Below are positions 1 through 9,707 of a stretch of 64,000 bases of DNA, piece after piece. Within the stretch, counting starts at the first letter, position 1. Each line of letters opens with the position of its first letter. The stretch is from CBDATB01 sp965199745 (lineage in GTDB: Bacteria; Bacteroidota; Bacteroidia; Cytophagales; Flammeovirgaceae), in NCBI GenBank assembly GCA_965199745.1, contig CBDATB010000013.1, positions 1-64,000 on the forward strand, in the 5' to 3' direction. Below the pieces are notes generated by a model. That model was not told the origin of the DNA. It saw only the letters and a list, made by a program, of their open reading frames with translations, and ran no database searches. A program made the position numbers and the translations under genes.

Positions 1-658
1 GGTATACTCATGAGTATCTGTTTCATCGGGGTCGGTAGTGGTCAACAGACCGATTAGCGTACCCACTACCGAGTTTTCCTCAATGCTTGATTTTGAAAGA
101 TTAACATGATTAGGTGCATCGTTATTATCTATCAAGTTGATGTTAAATTCTTTGGTATAGGTTAGTCCACCTGCGTCTGTAGTAGTAATACTGAATGCGT
201 ATGTACTACGAGACTCATAATCGAACAGGGTGTTAGATAGTAGGCTATCCTCACTTATTTTAAAATGTATACTATCGGAAATGGTATACTCATGAGTATC
301 TGTTTCATCGGGGTCGGTAGTGGTCAACAGACCGATTAGCGTACCCACTGCCGAGTTTTCCTCAATGCTTGATTTTGAAAGATTAACATGATTAGGTGCA
401 TCGTTATTATCTATCAAGTTGATGTTAAATTCTTTGGTATAGGTTAGTCCACCTGCGTCTGTAGTAGTAATACTGAATGCGTATGTACTATGAGACTCAT
501 AATCGAACAGGGTGTTAGATAGTAGGCTATCCTCACTTATTTTAAAATGTATACTATCGAAAATGGTATACTCATGAGTATCTGTTTCATCGGGGTCGGT
601 AGTGGTCAACAGACCGATTAGCGTACCCACTGCCGAGTTTTCCTCAATGCTTAATTTT
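1..658 (-). repeat. Near-identical 282-bp tandem repeats encoding 94-residue cadherin-like domains
   Basis: Copies begin at 1, 283 and 565, with a period of exactly 282 bp, so the reading frame is kept. The two complete copies differ at only a few bases, for example C/T near 212 and 494. The third matches for about 94 bp and then diverges into the preceding domain. Each unit encodes one cadherin-like domain with EENSAVGT, TDPDETDTH and DNNDAP motifs. The array continues off the left edge, so the copy number is unknown. Confidence 0.95.
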
Positions 659-3600
659 GAAATAGCTATATTTGTTGGCTGCTGGTTGAGAGGCCTTACA
701 TCCAACTGAACAGGAACACGGATTAAAGGATTAGTAGGATCATTACTATTGATCAATAAAGTGTGTTTGTAAGTACCTTCTTTTAGATCGGTCGCATCAA
801 AAATTACTGTTACATCAGTGTTTGAACCCGACCCAACGGCACCTGATAATTTATTTAGCACAAGCCATTTGGGTTCAGGGTAAAACAAGACAGATAAGTT
901 ATTGTGGAGATAGCTAGTATTGATAGCTACTTGTAAACCATCTGTTCCATCCTTATTTTCTATGCCTATCGAATGGCTTCCGTCGGTATAACTACCCGTT
1001 AAAGTTAAATAGTTGAGCCTTATTTTGCCAGTTTTATAAATGATTATCTCGGCAGTAATACTTCCCTGATCTCTGTCGGGAAACAAGCCATAATCGGTAA
1101 ATTGAATAATGGTCTTATCCGTAAAGTTTTGGTAGTAAGTATTACCAAATGGGTAAGCATCTCTCCATGCCCATGCTACGATATTATTTACAACATCTTT
1201 TTTTGGAATAGGCTGACCTGAGCAACATCCAGAGGGGGTTGTTTGGAAGCTAATGAATCCATTTGAGCTAACATAAAACGCTGTATAAGTATCTCCGTAA
1301 TACTCAAAGCTAAAACCCAAAGGATAAGGCCCTGATACATTATCATCAGATATACTTCCGGTGATATTTATACCCGTCTTTGAAATATCTTCCCATTGGA
1401 AAGTAGGACCTCCTGCGTCATCGCTATCTACCCACTCATAGCCATAATTATCGGGACCCCCAACGTTTAAAATCTTTTTTGCATCCACCCGACTATTTGA
1501 TACGCCTTTCGGGATTTTCTCATATGCTACGGTGCTACCTGCCTGATATGAGGTAGTAACATGCGACTCTTCAATATTAACATCCCAAGTTAAACTGCCA
1601 CTACCATGCGTATTGTCTATCTTCATTATTTGCACTGAACTATTTCCTGCCGATAATGATTCGTATAAACTATCAGGCTTGACTGTTATTGCTGGCGGTT
1701 CTGCTGATTTGCCCATGAGTACTACTACCAGAGTGTCTTGATAGGGGTCATTGCTCAAGAGCATCAAGGACGCATCATCTGTTTCAGCAGTACTAGATGA
1801 ATAGCTTACCCGAATTTCTTTCGAGTATTTAGGTAGCAAGGCAAAGTTGCTATCACTTGAGGCATAGTCAGGATTATCTGAAAATATATTACTCACCAAT
1901 AAAGTATCTGTCCCTTTGTTGGTCACTAATAGTACTTTTGAAGTGGTATTGTTTGTAAGTTGTGTTCCGAAAGACAGTGTATCTGTGTCGACATTTATAT
2001 CCGCCGCACCTGTGATATCCAACTGAACGGGAATGCGTACCAAGCGGTTAGCAGGGTCGTTGGTATTGATCAACAAATCAGCTTGATAGCTACCCCCAAC
2101 TAAGTTAGCTGCATCAAAAGTTAAGTAAATACTTAAACTGTCACCTGCTGACACACTCTCTGTATTTATATTGGGTTCTAGCCAGAAAAAAATATCCTTT
2201 GATAACCAATCAAATAACTGGTTACAGAATAGCCGCGTATCGAGCCGATCAATTTCTACCGAACTAGCAATTTCGTTTCCTACGGCAACAATTTTTCCCC
2301 TACCTAAGCTTGAAACAGCTACGTGTACACGCCCATGATTATCAAATGCTAAAGGTAATGCTTGTTTGCTTAATGTACAATAACTGCCGTAAGAGACCGA
2401 GTAAATGGACGACACACCTCTTGTTATTGGGTGAGCCAAAATACTATCTATATCAGCACTTTCAAAGTGGCCAATAGACACTTCTTCTATACCGCTACCT
2501 AATAGTAAACTGTTGATATTATCATTGGAGGCAATATTATCTGCCTGAAGCATCAAACTTCCACCACTGTTTATCCAGCCTCTGAGCACAGCAATATCTT
2601 CTGCCGATGCAAACTCTATGGCATCATCGACAGCAATAACATGAATATCTTCAAGGTCAGCAGCAGCCAAGGGAAAATCAAGCAGAGTAGTATCTGCACC
2701 TCTAAGTGCTAGGTCGGAAAGAATAACACTATAATTACTCTGTGAATAAAAAGCGATAGTAATATCTGTTAAATCTACAAGATTTGCTGTAGTGGTTTTT
2801 ATCGACACAGGTGTCGGGGCTGCCGAGGGCATATCTTCATGAGAAATACTCACTTGATGAGAAGGTAGCGTGTAGGTATTTTTTTCCAAGGTAAAGGTAG
2901 TGATTTCAGCATAACGCACATCAATAGTAAAGTCTAAATCAGCTTCTGTACCGCTGTTTTTTACTGTAAGCGTATGCGTAGAAGTTCCGCCAGAAAACAA
3001 AGCCTCGTGCAAACTATCGGGTCTAGCTGACACTACTGGGGGTTGCACACCATTGCCCGATAATACCATTAAGTTCTCCCCTGCATTAGTTTTGATCAGC
3101 ACGGTATCTATGGTGCTGCCCAAGGTAGAAGGCGTAAAGGTAAATACTTGCGACACTGAGTCTAGCGACTCAACTGAAAAATTAGTGTTGGATACACTAA
3201 AATCGGCATTATTAAAAATAATAGTATCTATCAACAAAATACCTGCACCTTGGTTTGTAAAATTAACAATCAGTTGTTTTGGATAACCCACAGGTACGTC
3301 TGCAAATGCAACTGATTTTCGAATAGCTAAAAGTGGGTCGGCCGTAGGTACGCCTACTGCGTTCCATGCTTCAATAACAGCTAAATGCTCGGCACTATTT
3401 TCTCCAAACAAATCTATAGCAGATTGTTCTGCTCCTACTCTTGCATCGACATATTGGGAGTTAGTGGTTAGGTATACGGATAAATTTCTGTAGGCTATTT
3501 GTTGGGCTGCTTCTAAGCCGATACTGGGTACGTCGTACACGTAACCGTTGTCGTTAGTACCTGTATCGCCATCTGTGAGCAAATAAAACCAATGGTTCAT

Positions 3601-5010
3601 CACGCCGCTATTGATATGTACGCCGCCGTTATCTAAAGAGCCAGATTCCCAAAAATTACCTTTGTACGTGTCGGGATGTCCCTGAGAGTTTGGATCTTTT
3701 ATCGAGCGTATCATGCTGGTGCCATCGGTGTATATTTGATCTGCCAAAGCCCAGTTGGCTGTTGCAGGAAAATTTTCAAATTCAATTGCTTGCCCAAAAA
3801 TATCGCTAAACGACTCATTTAAAGCACCCGATTCGTAGGCGTAAACCAGATTGGCAGTGTGTTGTGTTACAGCATGAGTAATTTCATGCCCCACAATATC
3901 TAAGGACACTAGGGCGGTAAGACTTGTACCATTACCATCGCCGTAAGTCATTCTAGACCCGTCCCAGAAAGCATTAGAATAGTTTCTGCTGTAATGCACA
4001 TATGAATTAATAGTAGCTCCATTGTTGTCAAAGCTATTTCTTCCGAAGTTATCGAGGAAATAATCGTAAGTAGCACCTGCTCCAAAGTGAGCACTTACAC
4101 CTGCTAGGCTATTCGCTTGATCGAAATGACTATCCACCTCACTAAAAATCGTTGCACTAGAATAACTCGTGCGATTTTTCATGTCATAAGTATTGATGCC
4201 ATTCCCGCGTGTACTTTCGCTGAGAAAGTAGCCTAAGTTGGTAGAGTCGATGCTGAGGGTAACATCTCCGTCGTAGAGTGTTGTACCCGTGCCTTTTATG
4301 CCGATATGGTGAATTTGATCATATTTGTTAATAACTTGACCCGTATGAGCATCAACTTCTACTCTGAATCTGCCGAGAGGTTTTTTAGCGTATATATCAA
4401 ATAGATAGGCCAATTTCAGGGCATTTTTTCTCAAATATCTTTCACTCGTTATCACTAATTTACCTTTAGGGTAAAAAGATACTTTTTCACCTTTGGACAA
4501 GCTTTTGAGCATCAGTTCTTCCTCTTTGTCTTGCCACATATACCGGTCGGCACGAATGTGCTTCAAAGCAAATTTTAATGCTTCTGCTTCCGATATGCTA
4601 GGCTCTATATCTAATGTTATATTATTAAAAATATGACCAATACCCGTATTTACCGTTTTTCCTTTACAGTGCAATATAAATTCTCCACCAATTATTTCAA
4701 TCCCATTATACATTTGAACATACTTTAAATGCTCAAAATCCAGCCGGTCTTTTTCTCTGTTTTTTAGTACAAGATTGTTTGCAGGAGAGAGTGATAGACT
4801 TTCTGTTAAATCTGATAGATTCCTCAGGGTTGTTCCTTGCTCAAATTCAATGAAATTCAGATCGTTGTGTGCGTCTGTGATAACGGTTTTTGCATACGGG
4901 ATAATTTTTTGTGCTTTTTGTTCGACGTATTTGAACTGCTCTTGCGCATAGCCTTCTGAAATAGTAATAAGACATAAAACAAATAGAAGATTTTTTTTGA
5001 TTTTTTTCAT
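1..5010 (-). CDS. Secreted thermolysin-family (M4) metalloprotease with long cadherin-like tail, 3' part beyond window
   Basis: The frame is open from the ATG at 5010 to the left edge (about 1670 codons), so the C-terminus is missing. It has a signal peptide ending near Tyr-Ala-Gln and a propeptide of FTP/PepSY type over roughly the first 200 residues. The M4 catalytic domain shows HEITH at residues 375-379, the third zinc ligand Glu in ALNES 24 residues after the first His, and the downstream motif DNGGVHINSG. After about residue 555 come non-catalytic modules: hydin/choice-of-anchor-D-like strands, a DUF4350-like segment, a second hydin-like segment, a nidogen-like region, then cadherin-like repeats with TDPDE and DNNDAP calcium-type motifs. 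The family cleaves proteins outside the cell after autoprocessing. A type IX sorting domain would be expected in the missing end. The family call is firm; the order of accessory domains is my reading without a profile search. Confidence 0.93.
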   Translation of the reverse strand, partial: MKKIKKNLLFVLCLITISEGYAQEQFKYVEQKAQKIIPYAKTVITDAHNDLNFIEFEQGTTLRNLSDLTESLSLSPANNLVLKNREKDRLDFEHLKYVQMYNGIEIIGGEFILHCKGKTVNTGIGHIFNNITLDIEPSISEAEALKFALKHIRADRYMWQDKEEELMLKSLSKGEKVSFYPKGKLVITSERYLRKNALKLAYLFDIYAKKPLGRFRVEVDAHTGQVINKYDQIHHIGIKGTGTTLYDGDVTLSIDSTNLGYFLSESTRGNGINTYDMKNRTSYSSATIFSEVDSHFDQANSLAGVSAHFGAGATYDYFLDNFGRNSFDNNGATINSYVHYSRNYSNAFWDGSRMTYGDGNGTSLTALVSLDIVGHEITHAVTQHTANLVYAYESGALNESFSDIFGQAIEFENFPATANWALADQIYTDGTSMIRSIKDPNSQGHPDTYKGNFWESGSLDNGGVHINSGVMNHWFYLLTDGDTGTNDNGYVYDVPSIGLEAAQQIAYRNLSVYLTTNSQYVDARVGAEQSAIDLFGENSAEHLAVIEAWNAVGVPTADPLLAIRKSVAFADVPVGYPKQLIVNFTNQGAGILLIDTIIFNNADFSVSNTNFSVESLDSVSQVFTFTPSTLGSTIDTVLIKTNAGENLMVLSGNGVQPPVVSARPDSLHEALFSGGTSTHTLTVKNSGTEADLDFTIDVRYAEITTFTLEKNTYTLPSHQVSISHEDMPSAAPTPVSIKTTTANLVDLTDITIAFYSQSNYSVILSDLALRGADTTLLDFPLAAADLEDIHVIAVDDAIEFASAEDIAVLRGWINSGGSLMLQADNIASNDNINSLLLGSGIEEVSIGHFESADIDSILAHPITRGVSSIYSVSYGSYCTLSKQALPLAFDNHGRVHVAVSSLGRGKIVAVGNEIASSVEIDRLDTRLFCNQLFDWLSKDIFFWLEPNINTESVSAGDSLSIYLTFDAANLVGGSYQADLLINTNDPANRLVRIPVQLDITGAADINVDTDTLSFGTQLTNNTTSKVLLVTNKGTDTLLVSNIFSDNPDYASSDSNFALLPKYSKEIRVSYSSSTAETDDASLMLLSNDPYQDTLVVVLMGKSAEPPAITVKPDSLYESLSAGNSSVQIMKIDNTHGSGSLTWDVNIEESHVTTSYQAGSTVAYEKIPKGVSNSRVDAKKILNVGGPDNYGYEWVDSDDAGGPTFQWEDISKTGINITGSISDDNVSGPYPLGFSFEYYGDTYTAFYVSSNGFISFQTTPSGCCSGQPIPKKDVVNNIVAWAWRDAYPFGNTYYQNFTDKTIIQFTDYGLFPDRDQGSITAEIIIYKTGKIRLNYLTLTGSYTDGSHSIGIENKDGTDGLQVAINTSYLHNNLSVLFYPEPKWLVLNKLSGAVGSGSNTDVTVIFDATDLKEGTYKHTLLINSNDPTNPLIRVPVQLDVRPLNQQPTNIAISKLSIEENSAVGTLIGLLTTTDPDETDTHEYTIFDSIHFKISEDSLLSNTLFDYESHSTYAFSITTTDAGGLTYTKEFNINLIDNNDAPNHVNLSKSSIEENSAVGTLIGLLTTTDPDETDTHEYTISDSIHFKISEDSLLSNTLFDYESRSTYAFSITTTDAGGLTYTKEFNINLIDNNDAPNHVNLSKSSIEENSVVGTLIGLLTTTDPDETDTHEYT

Positions 5011-5164
5011 AAGTAAGCATCAATTTCTCTACAAATAAACTTTTTTAACAAAAAATAGTGATTTCTTCATAAAGTTGTTTATTCATGGTACTATTACCAC
5101 TCTGTTTGTATACGAAATACCATACTTAAAAGTTTCACAGCATTTTTTTTTCATTCGATGAATA

Positions 5165-8100
5165 TTAATCTAAACGCAAAGGTTCATAGCTCTCAAATGG
5201 GGAAAGTTTTGTATTTTTTACTGTTTTTTCATAAGTATTCCAAATTGTTTCAAAAAAAGTATTTACTTCAGAAAGCAGGTTTTGCAACTCTTTTTTATTT
5301 TGTTCCATCAGCAGCTGGTGAGTTGCATTAACTCCTCTGGTTGAAGTATTCAGATAATAATTCAAAAGTGCTAGCTTACTGCTCATCAAGTGATCGTCAT
5401 AGCTGTACCCTTTGGCCTCTTTGGCAGGATTAAAACGCTCTAGCAATTCTTTGATATTTTTCTCTAAATCTTTTCCATTTTTTTTTAGCTTAGCAACAAG
5501 TGCTGTATCGTTGGTATTTTTTAATTGCTTTTCAACAATCTTAATTACTTCCTGTGCGTCTTTTAGTCTATCCACTGCTTTTGTAGCTGCTGCCACCCTT
5601 TTGAGAAGACTTTTTTTCAAGTTCATTATTTGCTCAGTGTCAGTTTGTGCTATTTCTACCCTGGGGTCTTGGCGTACTGTTACCATAGCGGAATCTGAAT
5701 TTTTACGATAAGTCATACGGATTTTATATTGCCCCGGTAGCACTTGAGGACCGCTGGGTTCGGCGGCGTTTTTCTTGGGTCTTTCTTCTCTGGGATAACG
5801 AACTCCTTTCATATTTAAAGCCCAAGTAATGCGGTTCATACCTGAATCGGGTACCTGTGTTAGTGTACGGATTATTTCTCCTTTTATATCAATTACCTCA
5901 GCTTTTAAGGTATCTGCTGGCATTTTTTTATCTGAATCTTCGTTAAGTGCTTGTTTTCCTGCTTTTACCCAATAGCTAAGAGTTAGTCCGTACGGTTTAT
6001 TTTCTCCACTATACATGGCATCGGCAGCAAAGCGAGTGCCTGTAGGGCGTTTATAAGTAGCTAAAATAGCAGAAGGTGGCACAAAGAGTTTTAGCTCATT
6101 AGCTAAAATACCAGTTCCCTGCTGTGCAATAGTACGCAAGGGGCGTATATCATCGAAAATGTAAGCTGCCCTACCAAAAGTGCCTACTACCAAATCATGA
6201 TCACGGGGATGAATTTTCATATCCATTGTCGATACATGTGGGTAGCCTTCTCTCCATTGTGTCCAGTTTTTTCCTGCGTCTATACTTACGTACAGCCCAA
6301 ATTCTGTACCTAGAAAATATAAATTCTCTGCGATGGGGTCTTGCACAAAAGAAAGCACATAACCCCATATTTGCTTGTCGCCCACTATTTTTTGCCAACT
6401 GCGGCCAAAATCTTTTGTGCGATATAAATAAGGTGTCCAATCATTCCGCCTATAATTGTTAATGACTACAAAGGCTTCATTTTCACGGTAAGTAGAAGCG
6501 TGAATCTGTGCTACCCACGATCCTGAGGGTACACCGCGAATATTAGCAACAGTATTTGTCCAGATGGCACCGCCGTCTTTGGTCACTTGCACATTGCCGT
6601 CGTCAGTACCCACCCATATTACTCCTTGCTTAACAGGACTAGGGGCAATAGCAACGATAGCTGTATGATTTTCGGCATTAGTTACATCATCGGTAAGACC
6701 GCCACTTTCTTTGTATTTTTGTTTCTTGGGGTCGTCGGTGGTCAGGTCTTTTGAAATAATTTGCCAAGATTCTCCTCTATCTGTAGTTTTGTGCAGGAAC
6801 TGACTACCGTAATAAATAGTAGTTGCATTAAAAGGATTTTGAGCAATACCGGCGTTCCAGTTAAAACGTAATTCCACCCCTTCGGGGTGTACTGGGCGAA
6901 TAATTTGGCTGCTACCAGTACGCAAATCATAACGTGCTAGAAAACCTCCTTGCGCCATAGCATAGCCAGCATACCATCGCTCTGGGTCGGGAACTACATC
7001 AAAACCATCTCCGAAGAATAACTCTTCCCAATAAGCATTTTTAATACCGCCATATCGCCATACTGCACTCGGGCCCTGCCAAGATCCATTGTCTTGCATA
7101 CCTCCATATACGTTATAAGGTGTCTGCATGTCTATGTTAATGTGGTAAAATTGTGCTAAAGGTAGGTTTTCAACAAAACGCCAGTTTTCCCCCTGATCGT
7201 AAGTAATTGCCAGACCTCCGTCATTACCATTAATGATAAAATTGGGCCTATCGGGATGTATCCACCAGGCATGGTGGTCGGGGTGTACGCCTGTAAAGCC
7301 AGAATATGGTAGAATAACACGAAAGGAGCGTCCACCATCTTCACTTTTTGATACTACTGAGTATAAACTGTAAAGGCGATTTTCATTCTTTGGGTCAACA
7401 AATATGTCAGCATAATAAAAAGGTCGGTTGCCAATATTTTTTCCGTCGTTGATCTTTTTCCATTCTACTCCACCATCGTCAGAGCGGTATAGGGCATTCT
7501 TTTTAGCTTCTATTAGCGCATAAACAACTTCAGGATTACTTTGGGCGATGGCTAAGCCAATTCTGCCTAACTCTCCTTGTGGCAAGCCGTCTTTTTGTGT
7601 ACGCTGCTGCCATGTTTCGCCACCGTCATGAGTTATGTGTAAACCCGAGCCTTTTCCACCTGATTTAAAAAACCAGGGCCAGCGCCTATATTCCCAAGTA
7701 GCTGCGATGAGTTTGTCGGGGTTGCGCGGATCCATTACCACGTCAGCCACGCCTGTACGCAGATTGACAAAGAGTATTTTTCGCCAGCTCTTACCTCCGT
7801 CTGTTGTTTTGTATAACCCTCTTTCAGGATGATCGCCCCAAGCAGAACCTAAAGCTGCAACATACACCGTGTTTGGATCATCGGGATGGATAATAATTCG
7901 GTGAATGGTACGCGTTTTTTCTAATCCCATGAGTTGCCAATTTTTTCCTGCGTCAAGGCTTTTGTAAATGCCTGCTCCGCTAGACTGACTGTTGCGTGGG
8001 TTACCCTCACCTGTACCCGCCCAAACTACGTCTGGATTTGACTGTTGAATAGCTACCGCACCGATAGAAAGTACTTTTTCTTTATCAAAAATAGGCTCCC

Positions 8101-8338
8101 AACTGATACCGCTACTTTCAGATTTCCACAAGCCGCCCGAGGCCGTGCCGATATACATTACCTCTGGATTATTATGTACCACATCAATGCTAGTTACCCT
8201 GCCACTCATGCCAGCAGGACCGATGCTGCGGGGTTTGAGGGCTTTCATCTTTTTCATATCTAGTTGCTGAGCAACAACGTGGAATCTCAAGCAGTACATG
8301 CCGAGAATTAGTAAGAAATTGACTAATTGTTTGTTCAT
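5165..8338 (-). CDS. Secreted BNR/Asp-box (sortilin VPS10-like) beta-propeller protein
   Basis: A 1057-residue protein with a signal peptide ending about residue 23 (VVAQ). About ten Asp-box motifs of the form S/T-x-D-x-G-x-x-W/F are spread through the first 750 residues, for example SLDAGKNW, TTDGGKSW, THDGGETW, TTDRGESW and SIDAGKNW. They indicate one or two seven- to ten-bladed propellers as in VPS10/sortilin and BNR sialidase-like proteins. The last 150 residues are rich in Lys, Glu and Leu and look helical or coiled-coil. Related Bacteroidota proteins are often labelled glycosyl hydrolase, but I see no sialidase Arg-triad signature and infer a binding or scaffold role on the surface. It lies 154 bp upstream of the M4 protease on the same strand and may be co-transcribed with it. 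Confidence 0.85.
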   Translation of the reverse strand: MNKQLVNFLLILGMYCLRFHVVAQQLDMKKMKALKPRSIGPAGMSGRVTSIDVVHNNPEVMYIGTASGGLWKSESSGISWEPIFDKEKVLSIGAVAIQQSNPDVVWAGTGEGNPRNSQSSGAGIYKSLDAGKNWQLMGLEKTRTIHRIIIHPDDPNTVYVAALGSAWGDHPERGLYKTTDGGKSWRKILFVNLRTGVADVVMDPRNPDKLIAATWEYRRWPWFFKSGGKGSGLHITHDGGETWQQRTQKDGLPQGELGRIGLAIAQSNPEVVYALIEAKKNALYRSDDGGVEWKKINDGKNIGNRPFYYADIFVDPKNENRLYSLYSVVSKSEDGGRSFRVILPYSGFTGVHPDHHAWWIHPDRPNFIINGNDGGLAITYDQGENWRFVENLPLAQFYHINIDMQTPYNVYGGMQDNGSWQGPSAVWRYGGIKNAYWEELFFGDGFDVVPDPERWYAGYAMAQGGFLARYDLRTGSSQIIRPVHPEGVELRFNWNAGIAQNPFNATTIYYGSQFLHKTTDRGESWQIISKDLTTDDPKKQKYKESGGLTDDVTNAENHTAIVAIAPSPVKQGVIWVGTDDGNVQVTKDGGAIWTNTVANIRGVPSGSWVAQIHASTYRENEAFVVINNYRRNDWTPYLYRTKDFGRSWQKIVGDKQIWGYVLSFVQDPIAENLYFLGTEFGLYVSIDAGKNWTQWREGYPHVSTMDMKIHPRDHDLVVGTFGRAAYIFDDIRPLRTIAQQGTGILANELKLFVPPSAILATYKRPTGTRFAADAMYSGENKPYGLTLSYWVKAGKQALNEDSDKKMPADTLKAEVIDIKGEIIRTLTQVPDSGMNRITWALNMKGVRYPREERPKKNAAEPSGPQVLPGQYKIRMTYRKNSDSAMVTVRQDPRVEIAQTDTEQIMNLKKSLLKRVAAATKAVDRLKDAQEVIKIVEKQLKNTNDTALVAKLKKNGKDLEKNIKELLERFNPAKEAKGYSYDDHLMSSKLALLNYYLNTSTRGVNATHQLLMEQNKKELQNLLSEVNTFFETIWNTYEKTVKNTKLSPFESYEPLRLD

Positions 8339-8485
8339 AGTTAAGTAATTAATTTAAACAAAAATTTTCAGAGGCTAAGATAAGTATTTTTTTGCCAATT
8401 AGTTGAAATTACTTTAATTGAAAAACATATTGATAAATCTAGAGTTAGCTATCAGCATATACACCCCTTAATATTGCTAGGAAAA

Positions 8486-9448
8486 ATGAAAAATAATCTA
8501 GAAAACATACAAAAAAGTGATGTTACTAGTGCCGATGGCATTAAGTATACTGATTTTAAGAAGCAGTTCAGCCCTAATTTTCTGAAAGTATGGGCAGACA
8601 TCCTTTTGGGTTACCTAGCCCTGGTGGGTATCATGTACTTAATCGTTTATCTGGAAACAACTTTTCCACAACTGTTTTTTATCACCGTTCCTCTGGCAGC
8701 CTTTTTGATCGGATATTCTATTGCTTACCTTCAGTTGTTTTTGCATGAGGCAGCACATTATAACATTCACCCTAATAGAAAGATTAATGACTTTTTAGCC
8801 AATATATTTTTTGGTGCGTTGACTGGCACTCACATCAAATCCTACCGAATTATCCACTGGGATCATCATCGCTTTTTGGGTACACCAAAAGACAGTGAAC
8901 ACTCTTATTTTAATGCACTCAACACAAGGCTAGTGCTAGAATCACTCACTGGAGTACATGCTTTTCGCGTATGGTGGTCACGAAAGAAGCGGGTCCGAAA
9001 AGAAATAGCTTCGAGCAGTAGTTTACGAGAAAATCTTATGTTATTGGCAGGTATACTTTTAAACGCAAGCATATTGGTAGGAGCTTTTCTTTTGGGTTGT
9101 TGGCAAGCGAGTATCACATGGCTTTTGGCAATGTTAGTATGCTTTCCCTTTTTTGCCTCTTTACGTCAGCTTTTAGAACACCGCGACGAAGGAGCAAAGC
9201 AGGAGACAGACTTTGAAAAAGTGCCACACGGGAAAGTCAGTCGCATATTTAAAAACAGTTTTTTTAGTAATACTTTTGGAGGAGCAGGTTTCAACAAACA
9301 TATGCTTCATCACTGGGATCCGCAGGTTTCTTATACAAACTACGCGGAGGTGGAAAAATTTTTGCTACTCAGCCCACAATGCAGATCGATTATTCGAAAA
9401 TCACAAACCACCTACTGGGAGATTTTTACTAAACTTTTTAGCTATTAG
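8486..9448 (+). CDS. Membrane fatty-acid desaturase family protein
   Basis: The three histidine boxes of di-iron membrane desaturases/hydroxylases are present: HEAAH at residues 87-91, HWDHH at 124-128 and HMLHH at 272-276. Hydrophobic pairs lie at about 40-85 and 185-225. The family inserts double bonds or hydroxyls into acyl chains or carotenoids at the cytoplasmic membrane; the substrate cannot be read from sequence. I chose the ATG at 8486 because AGGAAAA lies just before it; an in-frame TTG at 8474 would add four residues. The next intact gene, a methyltransferase, follows 259 bp downstream on the same strand, and together they could modify a lipid or pigment. Confidence 0.88.
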   Translation: MKNNLENIQKSDVTSADGIKYTDFKKQFSPNFLKVWADILLGYLALVGIMYLIVYLETTFPQLFFITVPLAAFLIGYSIAYLQLFLHEAAHYNIHPNRKINDFLANIFFGALTGTHIKSYRIIHWDHHRFLGTPKDSEHSYFNALNTRLVLESLTGVHAFRVWWSRKKRVRKEIASSSSLRENLMLLAGILLNASILVGAFLLGCWQASITWLLAMLVCFPFFASLRQLLEHRDEGAKQETDFEKVPHGKVSRIFKNSFFSNTFGGAGFNKHMLHHWDPQVSYTNYAEVEKFLLLSPQCRSIIRKSQTTYWEIFTKLFSY

Positions 9449-9511
9449 ATAAGTAGTTAATACCACTCTATTAGGCTTACTCGTCTTTACACATCCAAAT
9501 TATTTCTTTTG

Positions 9512-9685
9512 ATGATAAACCGTGAAAACTATCTGTTGTTTGACAACGCTGATAATAGCACTACTTCTTATGGAGTGCGTTTTATGAGTAAAAAACTATC
9601 TCTTGATTTCGCTTTGATTCAAATGCCGCGTACAAACTTCATTAATATTCCTTATTTAAGCCTGCTCATTGACATAGGCGAGTAG
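9512..9685 (+). pseudogene. Remnant: C-terminal end of an outer-membrane beta-barrel-like protein
   Basis: A 57-codon reading frame between the desaturase and the methyltransferase. Its alternating hydrophobic pattern (YGVRFMSKKLSLDFALI, then NIPYLSLLIDIG) resembles the last strands of a family of Bacteroidota outer-membrane proteins whose chains end with VDF-type and IPW-type strands. The frame is closed by a stop at 9458, so the rest of the gene is absent. I take it as a decayed gene or deletion scar; a short real gene is possible. Confidence 0.4.
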
Positions 9686-9707
9686 ATATTTATGTCAAAA
9701 AACAAGT

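Noticed and set aside
3053..3286. Plus-strand 77-codon frame
   Set aside because: It lies wholly within the M4 metalloprotease on the other strand and has no family signal; it is a shadow frame.
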